Part shown: in pieces, positions 8,464 to 18,085 of the stretch
Layout: each line of letters begins with the position of its first letter
Position numbering within the stretch: the first letter of the stretch is position 1
NCBI GenBank assembly: GCA_002148405.1
Contig: MUGG01000012.1
Coordinates: 25,126 to 89,125, forward strand
Reading direction: 5' to 3'
Origin: Alkalinema sp. CACIAM 70d
GTDB taxonomy: Bacteria; Cyanobacteriota; Cyanobacteriia; Leptolyngbyales; Leptolyngbyaceae
Length of the DNA: 64,000 nt
The notes under the pieces: model-generated
What the model saw: only the letters and a program-made list of their open reading frames with translations
What the model was told of the DNA's origin: nothing
Databases searched by the model: none
Translations under genes and position numbers: made by a program

Positions 8464-10371
8464 CTATTTAGATTCCGTGAAGTCAGCGTCAATCACGTCA
8501 TCTCCACTCGGTGCAGAACCGTCACCGCCAGGAGCCTCACCGCCCGCAGCCCCAGCGTCACCACCAGCTTGCTGATAGATGTTAGAGCTAACTTGATACA
8601 GCGCTTGCTCCAGCTCGTTCTTCTTCGACTGAATGGTGTCAAAGTTTTCGGCTTGGATGGCATCCCGCAGTTCCTTGACCAACCCTTCGATCTTCGACTT
8701 ATCCGCCGCAGGCACCTTATCGCCCAGATCGCTCATTTGCTTCTCAGCTTGGTAAGCCAGCGAATCCGCTTGGTTCTTCAGATCGATGCGATCGCGTTTT
8801 TCTTTATCCGCTGATGCATTGACTTCAGCATCGCGCACCATCTTCTCAACTTCACCCTTATCTAAGGTGGAAGCACCCGTAATGCTGATGGTTTGTTCCT
8901 TGCCAGTTCCCTTATCCTTAGCCGTTACGCTGAGGATTCCGTTAGCATCGATGTCGAAGGTCACTTCGATCTGAGGCACGCCACGGGGAGCCGGAGGAAT
9001 GCCATCCAACCGGAAGGTTCCCAAGCTCTTGTTGTCGTTGGCCATTTCCCGTTCCCCTTGCAGGACGTGGATTTCCACGTTGGATTGACCATCCACAGCG
9101 GTGGAGAAGACTTCCGACTTCTTGGTGGGAATGGTGGTGTTGCGTGAAATGATTTTGGTCATGACGCCACCCAGGGTTTCCACACCCAGGGACAGCGGGG
9201 TGACATCCAGCAGCAGCAATCCTTCGGTACCTGCTTCACCGGACAGCACGCCCCCTTGAATGGCCGCACCCATGGCGACCACTTCATCCGGGTTTACGCT
9301 TTCATTGGGTTCTTTGCCCAGAACCGTCTTCACCAGTTGCTTCACCGCAGGGATCCGGATGGAACCACCCACGAGAACGACTTCATCAATCCGATCCTTC
9401 GTCAACTTGGCGTCGGATAGTGCTTTTTCCACGGGAATGCGGCAGCGATCGATCAGATCCGCACACAGTTCCTCAAACTTGCCACGGGTCAGGGTCAGTT
9501 CCAGGTGCTTGGGGCCGTCCTGGGTCGCGGTGATGAAGGGCAGGTTGATGTCCGCTTGGGTGACGCTGGACAATTCAATCTTGGCCTTTTCTGCAGCTTC
9601 CGTCAGACGTTGCAGGGCTTGCTTGTCCTTACGCAGGTCAATGCCTTCTGCCTTTTGGAACTCAGCGGCCATGTAGTCCACGATCTTCTTGTCGAAGTCG
9701 TCACCCCCCAGGTGGGAATCCCCAGAGGTGGCCATCACTTCAAACACACCGTCGCCAATTTCCAGAATGGAAACGTCGAAGGTACCGCCGCCCAAGTCAA
9801 AGACCAGAATGATTTCGTTAGCTTTCTTGTCCAGACCGTAGGCGAGGGACGCAGCAGTCGGTTCGTTGATGATCCGCAGGACATCAAGACCAGCGATCTT
9901 ACCAGCGTCCTTGGTGGCTTGGCGCTGGGAGTCGTTGAAGTAAGCCGGAACGGTGATCACCGCTTGGGTTACTTCCTGTCCCAGATACTTGCTGGCGTCT
10001 TCCTTCAGCTTACGCAGGACTTGAGCAGAGATTTCTTCCGGTGCAAATTGCTTACCTTGGGAGGGGCAGTCCAAACGGACATTCCCACCATTGTTCAGCA
10101 CTTTGTAAGGAACTTCGGTGGTTTCGTGGGTCACTTCATCGTAGCGACGACCAATGAAACGCTTGACCGAGTAGAACGTATTTTCAGGATTCATCACGGC
10201 TTGGCGCTTGGCAATTTGGCCCACCAAGCGATCGCCGTTCTTAGCAAAACCCACTACCGAGGGGGTGGTGCGAAAACCCTCTGCGTTCGCAATTACGGTG
10301 GGCTTGCCACCTTCCATCACAGCGACGCAAGAGTTTGTAGTACCTAAGTCAATTCCAACTACTTTTCCCAT
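8464..10371 (-). CDS. dnaK: Molecular chaperone DnaK (Hsp70)
   Basis: A full-length 635-residue Hsp70. The ATPase domain starts [19 protein letters not shown] and contains [15 protein letters not shown] and the phosphate-2 motif [18 protein letters not shown]. The linker [15 protein letters not shown] leads to the peptide-binding domain (about 390-505) and a helical lid. A Gly-rich tail ends [12 protein letters not shown], like the main housekeeping DnaK2 of cyanobacteria. It works with DnaJ and GrpE, which are not in this window. I see no CIRCE element (TTAGCACTC-N9-GAGTGCTAA) upstream. Hsp20 lies just upstream on the same strand, about 280 bases away. Confidence 0.97.
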   Translation of the reverse strand: MGKVVGIDLGTTNSCVAVMEGGKPTVIANAEGFRTTPSVVGFAKNGDRLVGQIAKRQAVMNPENTFYSVKRFIGRRYDEVTHETTEVPYKVLNNGGNVRLDCPSQGKQFAPEEISAQVLRKLKEDASKYLGQEVTQAVITVPAYFNDSQRQATKDAGKIAGLDVLRIINEPTAASLAYGLDKKANEIILVFDLGGGTFDVSILEIGDGVFEVMATSGDSHLGGDDFDKKIVDYMAAEFQKAEGIDLRKDKQALQRLTEAAEKAKIELSSVTQADINLPFITATQDGPKHLELTLTRGKFEELCADLIDRCRIPVEKALSDAKLTKDRIDEVVLVGGSIRIPAVKQLVKTVLGKEPNESVNPDEVVAMGAAIQGGVLSGEAGTEGLLLLDVTPLSLGVETLGGVMTKIISRNTTIPTKKSEVFSTAVDGQSNVEIHVLQGEREMANDNKSLGTFRLDGIPPAPRGVPQIEVTFDIDANGILSVTAKDKGTGKEQTISITGASTLDKGEVEKMVRDAEVNASADKEKRDRIDLKNQADSLAYQAEKQMSDLGDKVPAADKSKIEGLVKELRDAIQAENFDTIQSKKNELEQALYQVSSNIYQQAGGDAGAAGGEAPGGDGSAPSGDDVIDADFTESK

Positions 10372-10584
10372 AGGGCTAAGTTCGACTCCAATTGAAAACT
10401 GTCCGTTACGTTGATTAGGGGGTTAAGAAACCTATCTGGGGTGCGTCGCGTGGGAAGATTCGCACCAGGGCTACCCTGCACTATCGAAATAAACTCGAAG
10501 TACTCGGGCAATGTATCCCCTCACCCTAATATGGTGTGCGGGTTGGGGGATTTGATGAAGGGGTATTTACCGAACCTGACCGAG

Positions 10585-10639
10585 GGCGGTTCCGGAGATA
10601 CCGCCAGGACTGGTCGATGATTTTGCGAACAGTCCTGGC
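10585..10639. other. Two adjacent hairpins between hsp20 and dnaK
   Basis: A 6-bp stem (GGCGGT with ACCGCC, within 10585-10604) is followed by a perfect 10-bp stem, GCCAGGACTG (10603-10612) with CAGTCCTGGC (10630-10639). No T-run follows on either strand, so these look more like mRNA-processing or attenuator structures in an hsp20-dnaK transcript than simple terminators. Confidence 0.45.
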
Positions 10640-10647
10640 AATGCTAG

Positions 10648-11142
10648 TTAACCTTCAGTGCTTTCAGCCCCTAGCGTTTCTGAGGGCGCAGTGCCGATCG
10701 CGACTTTAACAACTTTGTGCCGATCGGCGGTCAACTTGGGCAGGGTCAAGGTCAGCACGCCATTGGTAAAGTCTGCCTTGGCCTGTTCGTTATCGACTTC
10801 CACAGGCAAGGGAATCACCCGATGGAAACTGCCATAGCGAAATTCCGATCGATAGATTTGATGACCCTCAGATTTTTCTTCTGTTTGATATTCGCCTTTG
10901 ATGGCAACGGCATCACGGGTGACTTGAATATCCAGATCCTTACCTTCAATGCCTGGAATTTCTGCCTTCAAAATTACTTCCGTATCCGTCGCTTTCAGTT
11001 CGATCGCGGGAACCCGCACCGCCCGATTCACAGTAGTCATCAAACCTTCCCGGCTGAGGGGTGCCATTTCGTCAAAGAGTTGATCCAGTTGACGACGAAC
11101 GGTTTCCAGTTCTTGCCAGGGTTGCCAACGCATTAAAGACAT
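10648..11142 (-). CDS. Small heat shock protein, Hsp20/alpha-crystallin family
   Basis: The 164-residue ATP-independent holdase begins MSLMRWQPWQELETVRRQLD, the usual start of cyanobacterial HspA/Hsp17. An alpha-crystallin domain (about residues 45-145) follows, with VPAIELKATDTEVILKAEIP and the hallmark VLTLTLPK near the C-terminus. I chose the ATG at 11142 because GGAGG precedes it at ideal spacing and the homologous N-terminus starts there; the frame continues upstream for 31 residues of unrelated sequence. Upstream dnaK-strand context suggests a heat-shock group. The 5' leader may fold over the ribosome site (see findings). Confidence 0.93.
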   Translation of the reverse strand: MSLMRWQPWQELETVRRQLDQLFDEMAPLSREGLMTTVNRAVRVPAIELKATDTEVILKAEIPGIEGKDLDIQVTRDAVAIKGEYQTEEKSEGHQIYRSEFRYGSFHRVIPLPVEVDNEQAKADFTNGVLTLTLPKLTADRHKVVKVAIGTAPSETLGAESTEG

Positions 11143-11691
11143 GGTGTTACCTCCAGAAGGATTTTGAATAGACCGTTGAATATAGCGAGGAGAAACCAAT
11201 CGATACATCACACACACCTTGAAAGAGAGAGTCAATTAGGTAGACCTTTCGGCCTTCGCTTATTTCAATGTTTAGGTATCAACTCCGCTGCTCCCAGAAC
11301 CATGACATAGCTGAAAATCCGGTTGAAAATTTCAGTTATTGGTTGCTTCGTTGTTGATGTAACTAATCTAAACGACATCACTGGAAGGAGTATTGAGGAC
11401 AACCGTAACGAAAATGGTGGAAGTTGCCGAATCCTGTCACGATCGCCAATCCCAGAAGGGTCGTAACAACCGAAATACTAGGTGTAGCAACCGCACTCCC
11501 CCATTGTTCTGGTCAGGTAATATCCATTGTTCTGGTCAGGTAATATCCATGGAGGTAGGGATCTCGATCGTTCTCGCGATTGTGACTAATTTGACTTTGA
11601 AGTGCGCCGAATTTCTCGGCTCGCTGTAGACTGGTAGCAAAATTGCAAATCACTGACTTGTAGGCTTGTCGCGATCGAGGAGATTCCAAAC
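11143..11691. other. hsp20 leader and promoter region with tandem 23-bp repeat
   Basis: The first part is the leader and promoter of hsp20 on the reverse strand. Two exact tandem copies of a 23-bp sequence (CCATTGTTCTGGTCAGGTAA + TAT) occupy 11501-11523 and 11524-11546. A short forward open frame covers this area, but it has no ribosome site and its coding sequence consists partly of the repeat, so I do not call a gene. Confidence 0.45.
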
Positions 11692-11997
11692 ATGATGGTT
11701 GATGTGGTGCAAACCTTAACCCATTACAGTGCTGATCTGGCGACCCTAGATCTTTCACATTTCAACCCTTCTCACTTCACCATCTCCCACCTAGGGGACA
11801 GCATCCAATCCCTGCACCTGCACTTACCCGCGCTGCCCGATGACTGGACGGGGGTGGCCCAGCAGTTCAAGGAACCTGACTTTGCAGGCGATGTCAGCAA
11901 AGCTTGGGGCCGCTTTGTCAAAACAGGTCAGGTATGGGCCTTCTTGATTGGAATTATCTTTGGTTACTTAATTAAAACCTTCACGAGTTTTGGTTAG
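11692..11997 (+). CDS. Small hypothetical protein with C-terminal membrane anchor
   Basis: A 101-residue protein that I do not recognise. Residues 1-75 are polar and His-rich (SHFNPSHFTISHLG, LHLHLP). Residues about 80-98 (VWAFLIGIIFGYLIKTF) form one membrane helix with a positive residue near the end, a tail-anchored layout. A GGAGATT sequence just before the ATG (AACATG context) is a plausible ribosome site. A terminator at 12098-12138 closes the unit, which supports a real single-gene transcript. Confidence 0.6.
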   Translation: MMVDVVQTLTHYSADLATLDLSHFNPSHFTISHLGDSIQSLHLHLPALPDDWTGVAQQFKEPDFAGDVSKAWGRFVKTGQVWAFLIGIIFGYLIKTFTSFG

Positions 11998-12097
11998 GTC
12001 TGACATTGGTTAAGCCGTGAAGGAGGCCATCTTAAAGCGGTGAAGCCTTGACAAGAATTCAACTTCGTGGAGGTTTAAATTTCACAGGAGGTATGTC

Positions 12098-12138
12098 AGA
12101 GAGTTGAGAGAATCTGTTCCTTCTCTCGCTCTCTTTTT
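12098..12138 (+). terminator. Terminator after the tail-anchored small protein
   Basis: GAGAG-TTG-AGAGAA (12099-12112) pairs with TTCTCT-CG-CTCTC (12121-12133) and is followed by TTTTT. It lies about 90 bases upstream of argH, so argH needs its own promoter in the remaining spacer. Confidence 0.75.
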
Positions 12139-12221
12139 GGGTTTCCCTTGCCTGAGTAGCTTGCTCCTTGCCCCCTCTTTTCGGGATAATCAACGGCTGT
12201 TGTTAGTCCAGCCTTCCCACC

Positions 12222-13640
12222 GTGCAGTCAAATTCTCCTGACCAGTCTTTTGCTAAGTCTTCCTCGCAAACTTGGAGTCAGCGATTTGAGGGGACGCTTC
12301 ATCCCGCTATCGCAAAATTCAATGCCAGTATTGGATTTGATATTGAACTGATTGAATACGATCTGACCGGCTCCCAAGCCCATGCCAAGATGCTGGCAAA
12401 ACAAGGCATTATCTCCTTCACGGAAGCTGAGCAACTCGTGCAGGGGCTGGAACAAATTCGTCAGGAATACCGCGCTGGCCAGTTCCAACCGGGGATCGAA
12501 GATGAAGACGTGCACTTCGCGGTAGAACGGCGACTGACGGCTCTGGTGGGTGATGTGGGGAAAAAGCTACATACCGCTCGATCGCGCAATGACCAAGTAG
12601 GAACGGACACACGCCTCTATCTGCGCGACCAAATTCAACAAATTCAGCAGCAACTTGCGACCTATCAACGGGCTCTACTGTCCCATGCGGAACAGCATGT
12701 CGAAACCCTGATCCCCGGTTATACCCATCTCCAACGGGCACAGCCCATCAGTCTGGCGCACCACCTGCTGGCTTACATTGACATGGCCGATCGCGATCGC
12801 CAGCGCTTAGAGGATGTGCTCAAACGGGTGAACCTCTGTCCGTTGGGGGCCGGAGCCTTGGCGGGAACCACCTTTCCCATCGATCGCCACTACAGCGCGG
12901 AATTACTAGGCTTTGCGGGCGTTTATAGCAATAGTTTGGATGCCGTCAGCGATCGGGATTTTGTGGTGGAGTTTCTCGCTGCTGCCAGCTTAATCATGGC
13001 CCACCTCAGCCGCCTTTCAGAAGAAGTGATTTTCTGGGCCTCCCAGGAATTTGGCTTCATTAGCCTCACCGATGCCTGCGCCACGGGATCCAGCATCATG
13101 CCCCAAAAGAAAAACCCCGATGTGCCCGAACTGGTGCGGGGAAAAACGGGGCGGGTGTTTGGTCACTTGCAAGCCATGTTGGTGGTGATTAAGGGGTTAC
13201 CCCTGGCCTATAACAAGGATTTTCAAGAGGACAAAGAAGGCTTGTTCGATGCGGTGAAAACCGTGCAGGCTTGTCTGGAGGCGATGACCATTTTGTTTGA
13301 GGAAGGCTTAGTGTTTAAGCCCCAGCGCTTAGCTGCCGCCGTAGCAGAAGACTTTTCCAACGCAACGGATGTGGCCGATTACCTCGCCACCAAAGGGGTG
13401 CCTTTCCGGGAAGCCTATAACCTGGTGGGGAAAGTCGTGCGAACCTGCCTTGGAGCCAATAAGTTACTCAAAGATCTAACCCTAGCGGAATGGCAAGAAC
13501 TCCACCCCGCCTTTGAAATGGATATCTATGACGCGATCGCGCCCAAACAGGTTGTCGCAGCCCGCAATAGCTTTGGTGGAACTGGATTTGAACAGGTGCG
13601 CCAAGCACTTTTTACGGTACAACAACGGCTAAAACTATAG
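12222..13640 (+). CDS. argH: Argininosuccinate lyase
   Basis: The 472-residue enzyme of the fumarase/aspartase superfamily splits argininosuccinate into arginine and fumarate, the last step of arginine synthesis. It shows [19 protein letters not shown] near the N-terminus, [20 protein letters not shown], the active-site segment [11 protein letters not shown], and the superfamily signature [12 protein letters not shown] at about 288-299. Length is normal. The start is GTG 12222. No arginine genes flank it, as is common in cyanobacteria. Confidence 0.97.
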   Translation: MQSNSPDQSFAKSSSQTWSQRFEGTLHPAIAKFNASIGFDIELIEYDLTGSQAHAKMLAKQGIISFTEAEQLVQGLEQIRQEYRAGQFQPGIEDEDVHFAVERRLTALVGDVGKKLHTARSRNDQVGTDTRLYLRDQIQQIQQQLATYQRALLSHAEQHVETLIPGYTHLQRAQPISLAHHLLAYIDMADRDRQRLEDVLKRVNLCPLGAGALAGTTFPIDRHYSAELLGFAGVYSNSLDAVSDRDFVVEFLAAASLIMAHLSRLSEEVIFWASQEFGFISLTDACATGSSIMPQKKNPDVPELVRGKTGRVFGHLQAMLVVIKGLPLAYNKDFQEDKEGLFDAVKTVQACLEAMTILFEEGLVFKPQRLAAAVAEDFSNATDVADYLATKGVPFREAYNLVGKVVRTCLGANKLLKDLTLAEWQELHPAFEMDIYDAIAPKQVVAARNSFGGTGFEQVRQALFTVQQRLKL

Positions 13641-13758
13641 TTCTAATAGTTCTAACGGTAGGGCTGTCGAATTTTTCCCCGTTGAGGGCAATCTAGTGGT
13701 AGCTATCGACTGGAAAGTCAAGCCTTACAAGTTCTTTCACTGACGCGGGACTGCCCCT

Positions 13759-14922
13759 ATGTTTAAAGTTGTCGTCGCACACAGTAATGATCCAGATTCT
13801 CCCAGTGCGATTCAGGAAGTGATCGACCAGTGTCTTGGGGATCTAGAAGGGGTTCAACCCCAAGCAGGACTTTTGCTGGCGGCCCTTGACTTTGACCATA
13901 CCCTCCTCCTAGCCCGTCTGCATGAAACTTTTCCCGATCTGCAATTGATTGGGGGGACGACCGATGGCGAAATGTCATCGGTGCTGGGATTTGAAGAAGA
14001 TTCCATCACGCTGATGCTGTTTTGTTCCGATACGGTACAAATTCGGGCTGGGGTGGGCCTAGGGGTTTCCCAGGATGTGGCGGCAGCGACTCAGGCAGCA
14101 GTTGATCAAGCAGTTGATCAAGCTGTGGGCGATCTCCCGTTCGATCCCAAACTCTGCATTACGGTGCCGGATGGCTTGACGGTCAGTGGCGTGGCGGCGA
14201 TCGCAGGACTCAAGCAAGCCCTAGGGCCAGAGGTGGCGATCGTCGGCGGTACGTCGGGTGACCAGTGGAACTTTCGTCAAACCTATCAGTTCTTCGGTGA
14301 TCAGGTGCTCAGCGATGCGATCGTGATCTTGCTGTTCTCCGGCGATCTCAAGTTTTCCCATGGGGTGTCTAGTGGTTGGTACCCCATGAGCCGTAAGGCT
14401 GTAGTGACTAAGGCCAAGGGCGCATTGGTCTACGAAATCGATGATCGGCCTGCCGTTGAGTTTTATGACCATTATTTAAACGGCTTAACTGTATCGGGGG
14501 AATATCCGCTGGCGGTGTTTGACCAAGCGAGTGATGAATTTTATCTGCGGGCTTCCAATGCCTGGGATCGGGAGCAAGGCACGATTCTGTTCATGGGGGA
14601 TGTGCCAGAAGGAGCCACGGTGCAAATTACCCACACCACCTGTGACGACATTATTGCCGCCACCAAAACCTCGATCGAAAAAGCCCGGAGCCACTATCCC
14701 GGTGAACAGCCTGCCGCCATTTTTCTCTTTTCCTGTGCAGCACGACGACGTTTATTGGGAACAAGAACTTGCGAAGAATATGAGTTAGGGCAACAATCGA
14801 TCGGAGAGGACATACCGACGATCGGCTTTTATACCTACGGTGAAATTAGTCCTCTCGCACCGGGGGGAGAAGCTTTCTATCACCAAGAAACCTTAGTAAC
14901 ATTGCTACTGGGTGTGGAGTAA
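13759..14922 (+). CDS. FIST-domain sensory protein
   Basis: A 387-residue soluble protein with an N-terminal FIST domain (about 20-215) and a C-terminal FIST_C domain (about 225-370). Recognisable parts are LIGGTTDGEMSS, VAIVGGTSGDQW and the C-terminal AAIFLFSCAARRRLLG. FIST domains are thought to bind small ligands, perhaps amino acids, in signal transduction. Here the domain stands alone and the histidine kinase that follows six bases later has no input domain of its own. The two probably act as a split sensor-kinase pair. The short internal repeat AVDQAVDQAVG reflects a 15-base DNA duplication. Confidence 0.85.
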   Translation: MFKVVVAHSNDPDSPSAIQEVIDQCLGDLEGVQPQAGLLLAALDFDHTLLLARLHETFPDLQLIGGTTDGEMSSVLGFEEDSITLMLFCSDTVQIRAGVGLGVSQDVAAATQAAVDQAVDQAVGDLPFDPKLCITVPDGLTVSGVAAIAGLKQALGPEVAIVGGTSGDQWNFRQTYQFFGDQVLSDAIVILLFSGDLKFSHGVSSGWYPMSRKAVVTKAKGALVYEIDDRPAVEFYDHYLNGLTVSGEYPLAVFDQASDEFYLRASNAWDREQGTILFMGDVPEGATVQITHTTCDDIIAATKTSIEKARSHYPGEQPAAIFLFSCAARRRLLGTRTCEEYELGQQSIGEDIPTIGFYTYGEISPLAPGGEAFYHQETLVTLLLGVE

Positions 14923-14928
14923 TTAGCG

Positions 14929-16140
14929 GTGAATGATTCTGAGGCGGCGCAACGAATTCAAGAGTTGGAGAAAGCGAACCGTGTTCTTCAAAAAAAACTC
15001 GATCGAGCTCAGCAAGGTCGTTTGCAGATAGAAGAAAGTCGGCGGCGTGCGGAAGCCGTTTTAAGTGCGACGATTAAGGAACTACGGGACTCCCAAAATA
15101 TGTTGGAAGAACGTAGCCAAGCCCTCGAACAGGCCCTCCACGATTTGCAAGGGATGCAAACTCGAATGCTGATGACTGAAAAGATGTCAGCATTAGGGGT
15201 GTTGGTGGCGGGTGTTGCCCATGAAATTAATAATCCCGTGGGCTTTATTTACGGCAATCTGGATTATGCCAACCAGTATGCACAGGATCTGCTACATCTA
15301 GTGGATCTGTATCAAAAAAACTATCCTGATCCGAAGTCTGCAATCCAAGATTTCATTGAATCGATCGATCTTGAATTCATGAAATCTGATATGCCCAACG
15401 TGATGAATTCCATGAAAATGGGGGCAGAGCGGATCAAAGAAATCGTTCTATCGTTGCGGACGTTTTCTCGGATGGATGAATCAGAAGTGAAGGCGGTTAA
15501 CCTCCATGATGGGTTAGACAGCACGTTGACGATTTTGGAACATCGTCTGAAACCTCAGCCCCATCGTCCAAGAATTCAAGTAATTCGGGAGTATGGTGAA
15601 ATCCCAGAAATCGAATGCTATGCGGGGCAGCTCAATCAGGTGTTTATGAACATCATGAGCAATGCGATCGATGCCTTGGAAGAGTATTTTGTGGAGATCC
15701 AGAAAGGCCCAAACCATTGTCCATCTCCCCCCCTTGTCTTGACGATTAAGACAGAATTGCTAGAAGAAAATCAGGAAGTACAAATTTGTTTTCAAGATAA
15801 TGGCCCTGGCATTCCGCCGGATGTGATTCCGCAGTTGTTCGATCCCTTTTTTACAACGAAGCCCGTGGGCAAAGGCACGGGCTTGGGCTTGTCGATCAGT
15901 TATCAGATTGTGACTGAAAAACACAATGGTCGGTTGGAATGTTTGTCTAAGTTAGGGCAGGGAACGGAATTTATCATTTCTATTCCTTCGCGGCAATCTT
16001 TGATCCAGGAACCTGCTTTCAGTACACAGACGGCTGAGAGTTTAGAGACGGCTGAACTCATCAGTTCAGAATTGTTGGCTCAATCAGACCTGGTTAATCC
16101 AACAGTGGATCAGGTTGAACTGAAGCAGCTATCCCGCTAA
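14929..16140 (+). CDS. Soluble sensor histidine kinase with N-terminal coiled coil
   Basis: A 403-residue kinase with no membrane segment. Residues 1-80 are a long coiled coil (heptads of Leu, Glu and Arg). The HisKA-type phosphoacceptor is His98 in GVLVAGVAHEINNPVG, followed by the HATPase_c domain: N box near VFMNIMSNAIDALEEY, G1 box DNGPGIPP, F box LFDPFFTTKP and G2 box GKGTGLGLSI. A tail of about 40 polar residues closes it. It starts at GTG 14929, six bases after the FIST gene, so input is likely to come from that protein. No response regulator is adjacent, so it is an orphan kinase. Confidence 0.9.
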   Translation: MNDSEAAQRIQELEKANRVLQKKLDRAQQGRLQIEESRRRAEAVLSATIKELRDSQNMLEERSQALEQALHDLQGMQTRMLMTEKMSALGVLVAGVAHEINNPVGFIYGNLDYANQYAQDLLHLVDLYQKNYPDPKSAIQDFIESIDLEFMKSDMPNVMNSMKMGAERIKEIVLSLRTFSRMDESEVKAVNLHDGLDSTLTILEHRLKPQPHRPRIQVIREYGEIPEIECYAGQLNQVFMNIMSNAIDALEEYFVEIQKGPNHCPSPPLVLTIKTELLEENQEVQICFQDNGPGIPPDVIPQLFDPFFTTKPVGKGTGLGLSISYQIVTEKHNGRLECLSKLGQGTEFIISIPSRQSLIQEPAFSTQTAESLETAELISSELLAQSDLVNPTVDQVELKQLSR

Positions 16141-16180
16141 TGCAAAATCTTGTGCTGACTGTCCCTGGGGCCAGACTGGC

Positions 16181-17119
16181 CTAGGACAATTGGGCCAATC
16201 GTTCTGTTAATAATTGATAAAATCCGTCACTGTCGATCGTCTCTACTACATTCACATTAACTGCTTTGCCCGAAACGCCATACCAATCAACGATCGTTCG
16301 GCCTAAACTCTCCTCACTCTTTGTTTCAATTTCGACAAAACAGGGCCGAGCCGTGAACAAATCGGGTCGCAGCAAATAAGCAATCACACAGGGATCGTGT
16401 AGGGGCGCTCCAGCGAAGCCGTATTGTCCCATGTCGTGGCTGCTGTACTGGGTCAGCAAGGTGGCGACGGTAGAACCGATCGGATCGCCAAGTGCACGAA
16501 TTTTGCTCAGCCGTTCTGGTGTGGCGATCGCCTGGTGGGTGATATCGAGGCTGATTAAGGTCAGATTGAGTCCCGCAGTCAAAACGACCGCAGCCGCATG
16601 GGGATCGGTGTAGATGTTAAATTCCGCCGATGGGGTCACGTTGCCATGGGTGATAGCTCCGCCCATCATGACCACCTCATGAATCTGGGAGATAATTCTG
16701 GGCTCCTTAATTAGCGCGATCGCGAGATTGGTCAAGGGGCCAAGGGTGGCGATCGCGATGGGTTCTGGGGCGGCCAACAAGGTTTCAATCAGGAAATCTA
16801 CGCCGTGCTGTTCTTGGAGGGAAATTTGGGGTTCTGGCAGCGTAATTTGGCCCAGTCCGGTCGCACCGTGGACATATTCCGCCGTTTCCAGCGTCGATCG
16901 CAGCATGGCCCGAGGACAACCGGCAAAAATGGGAATTTGGCGCATACCTGCTAATTCGCAGATTTTCCGGGCATTGGTCTGGGTGTGATGCAAGGGCACA
17001 TTGCCTGCAACGGTGGTAATTCCCAGGATTTGCAATTCCGGCGATGCAAATGCTAGCAGCAGTGCGATCGCATCATCGACGCCTGGATCACAATCAATGA
17101 TCAACGGTTGTGGCACCAT
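16181..17119 (-). CDS. Inosine-uridine preferring nucleoside hydrolase family protein
   Basis: The 312-residue N-ribohydrolase cleaves the N-glycosidic bond of nucleosides for salvage. The calcium-binding Asp cluster is plain at the N-terminus, IDCDPGVDDAIALLLA (Asp9, Asp11, Asp15 and Asp16). VVMMGGAI, the NIYTDPHAA segment with the conserved Asn and Asp, and the C-terminal HDPCVIAYLL with the distal His-Asp pair also fit the family. Substrate preference cannot be read. It is divergent from pyrR, which lies about 80 bases away, so two pyrimidine or nucleoside genes share a promoter region. Confidence 0.92.
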   Translation of the reverse strand: MVPQPLIIDCDPGVDDAIALLLAFASPELQILGITTVAGNVPLHHTQTNARKICELAGMRQIPIFAGCPRAMLRSTLETAEYVHGATGLGQITLPEPQISLQEQHGVDFLIETLLAAPEPIAIATLGPLTNLAIALIKEPRIISQIHEVVMMGGAITHGNVTPSAEFNIYTDPHAAAVVLTAGLNLTLISLDITHQAIATPERLSKIRALGDPIGSTVATLLTQYSSHDMGQYGFAGAPLHDPCVIAYLLRPDLFTARPCFVEIETKSEESLGRTIVDWYGVSGKAVNVNVVETIDSDGFYQLLTERLAQLS

Positions 17120-17200
17120 AGAGAATTAAGCCCTACCCTTTGCATGCTTTATTTTCCATCGTCTATTTTGAATTGTCTATTTTGAACTGGCACCCAACCC

Positions 17201-17737
17201 ATGACCGTTGACGCGATCGAAATTCTTTCTGCCCAAGAAGTCCGGCGAACCTTAACTCGTCTCGCCTCACAAATTGTTGAAAAATCTGGCGATTTGTCCA
17301 ATTTAGTGCTGTTGGGAATTTGGACTCGGGGGGTTCCCTTAGCCAAGGTGTTGGCGGAGCAAATTGCCGCCCTGGAACAGGTTGAGGTACCGTTGGGATT
17401 CCTCGATATCACCTTCTACCGGGATGATCTCGATCGCATTGGTGTGCGGACACCGGAAAAAACGGAAATTCCCTTTGATTTGACGGGTAAAACCGTGGTG
17501 CTGGTGGATGATGTGATTTTTAAAGGGCGGACGATTCGCGCGGCCTTGGATGCCATTAACGACTATGGTCGCCCGGGGATTATTCGGCTGGCGGTGATGA
17601 TCGATCGGGGCCACCGGGAAGTGCCGATTCAACCCGATTTTGTCGGGAAAGTTTTGCCCACGTCCAAGGAAGAAGTTGTAAAAGTTTATCTTCAAGAAAT
17701 TGATGGGCGCGAAGGTGTTGAGTTACTGAAGGTCTAA
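17201..17737 (+). CDS. pyrR: Bifunctional pyr operon regulator / uracil phosphoribosyltransferase PyrR
   Basis: The 178-residue type I phosphoribosyltransferase has the PRPP-binding loop [18 protein letters not shown] near residue 100 and the PyrR-specific segments [12 protein letters not shown] and [13 protein letters not shown]. In Bacillus it binds pyr mRNA and makes UMP from uracil; in cyanobacteria the catalytic role is the safer assumption because no pyr attenuator or pyr gene is next to it. ATG 17201 gives the normal family length. Confidence 0.93.
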   Translation: MTVDAIEILSAQEVRRTLTRLASQIVEKSGDLSNLVLLGIWTRGVPLAKVLAEQIAALEQVEVPLGFLDITFYRDDLDRIGVRTPEKTEIPFDLTGKTVVLVDDVIFKGRTIRAALDAINDYGRPGIIRLAVMIDRGHREVPIQPDFVGKVLPTSKEEVVKVYLQEIDGREGVELLKV

Positions 17738-17797
17738 AAAATTCAACCAAGCAGCCTTTTTTGATAGACAGGTCGTCGTCTAGCCAGGTAGGTCATC

Positions 17798-18085
17798 ATG
17801 CAGCAAACCTTAATCCTCCAATTGGACGATCGTGTTTTTGCAGTGATTCAACAACAAGCCGAAAATCTGGGAATCCCCCTGGAAGAATTTGCTGCTAGTT
17901 TATTGGCGCAGCAGTTTCCACCCATGCCTCAGCAGGATCTGACAGGTATGGGAAAAAGTCGTGCCAAAGCAAACTTTGAACGCCATTTTGGGAGATTACA
18001 TCTCGGTTCTGCCATATCTTTAGATAATGAAAGTATTGATGAGGATTTAGCTCAAGAATACTCTAATCCTCACGGAGACCTGTAA
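17798..18085 (+). CDS. VapB-like antitoxin of a toxin-antitoxin pair
   Basis: This 95-residue protein shows an N-terminal beta strand and helices typical of antitoxins (TLILQLDDRVFAVIQQQAENLG), then ASLLAQQF and a toxin-contact-like tail that includes KANFERHFGRL. Its stop overlaps the next ATG by one base (TAATG), the standard translational coupling of antitoxin and toxin. The partner PIN gene is broken by an in-frame stop, so this antitoxin may now be an orphan. Confidence 0.72.
   Translation: MQQTLILQLDDRVFAVIQQQAENLGIPLEEFAASLLAQQFPPMPQQDLTGMGKSRAKANFERHFGRLHLGSAISLDNESIDEDLAQEYSNPHGDL

Noticed and set aside
9505..10347. Long open frame opposite dnaK
   Set aside because: It mirrors the dnaK coding sequence; a genuine second gene on the other strand of Hsp70 is not plausible.
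10372..10647. CIRCE/HrcA operator before dnaK
   Set aside because: The consensus TTAGCACTC-N9-GAGTGCTAA is not present.
11393..11629. 78-residue forward open frame between hsp20 and the tail-anchored gene
   Set aside because: It contains the tandem 23-bp duplication and has no domain or ribosome site.
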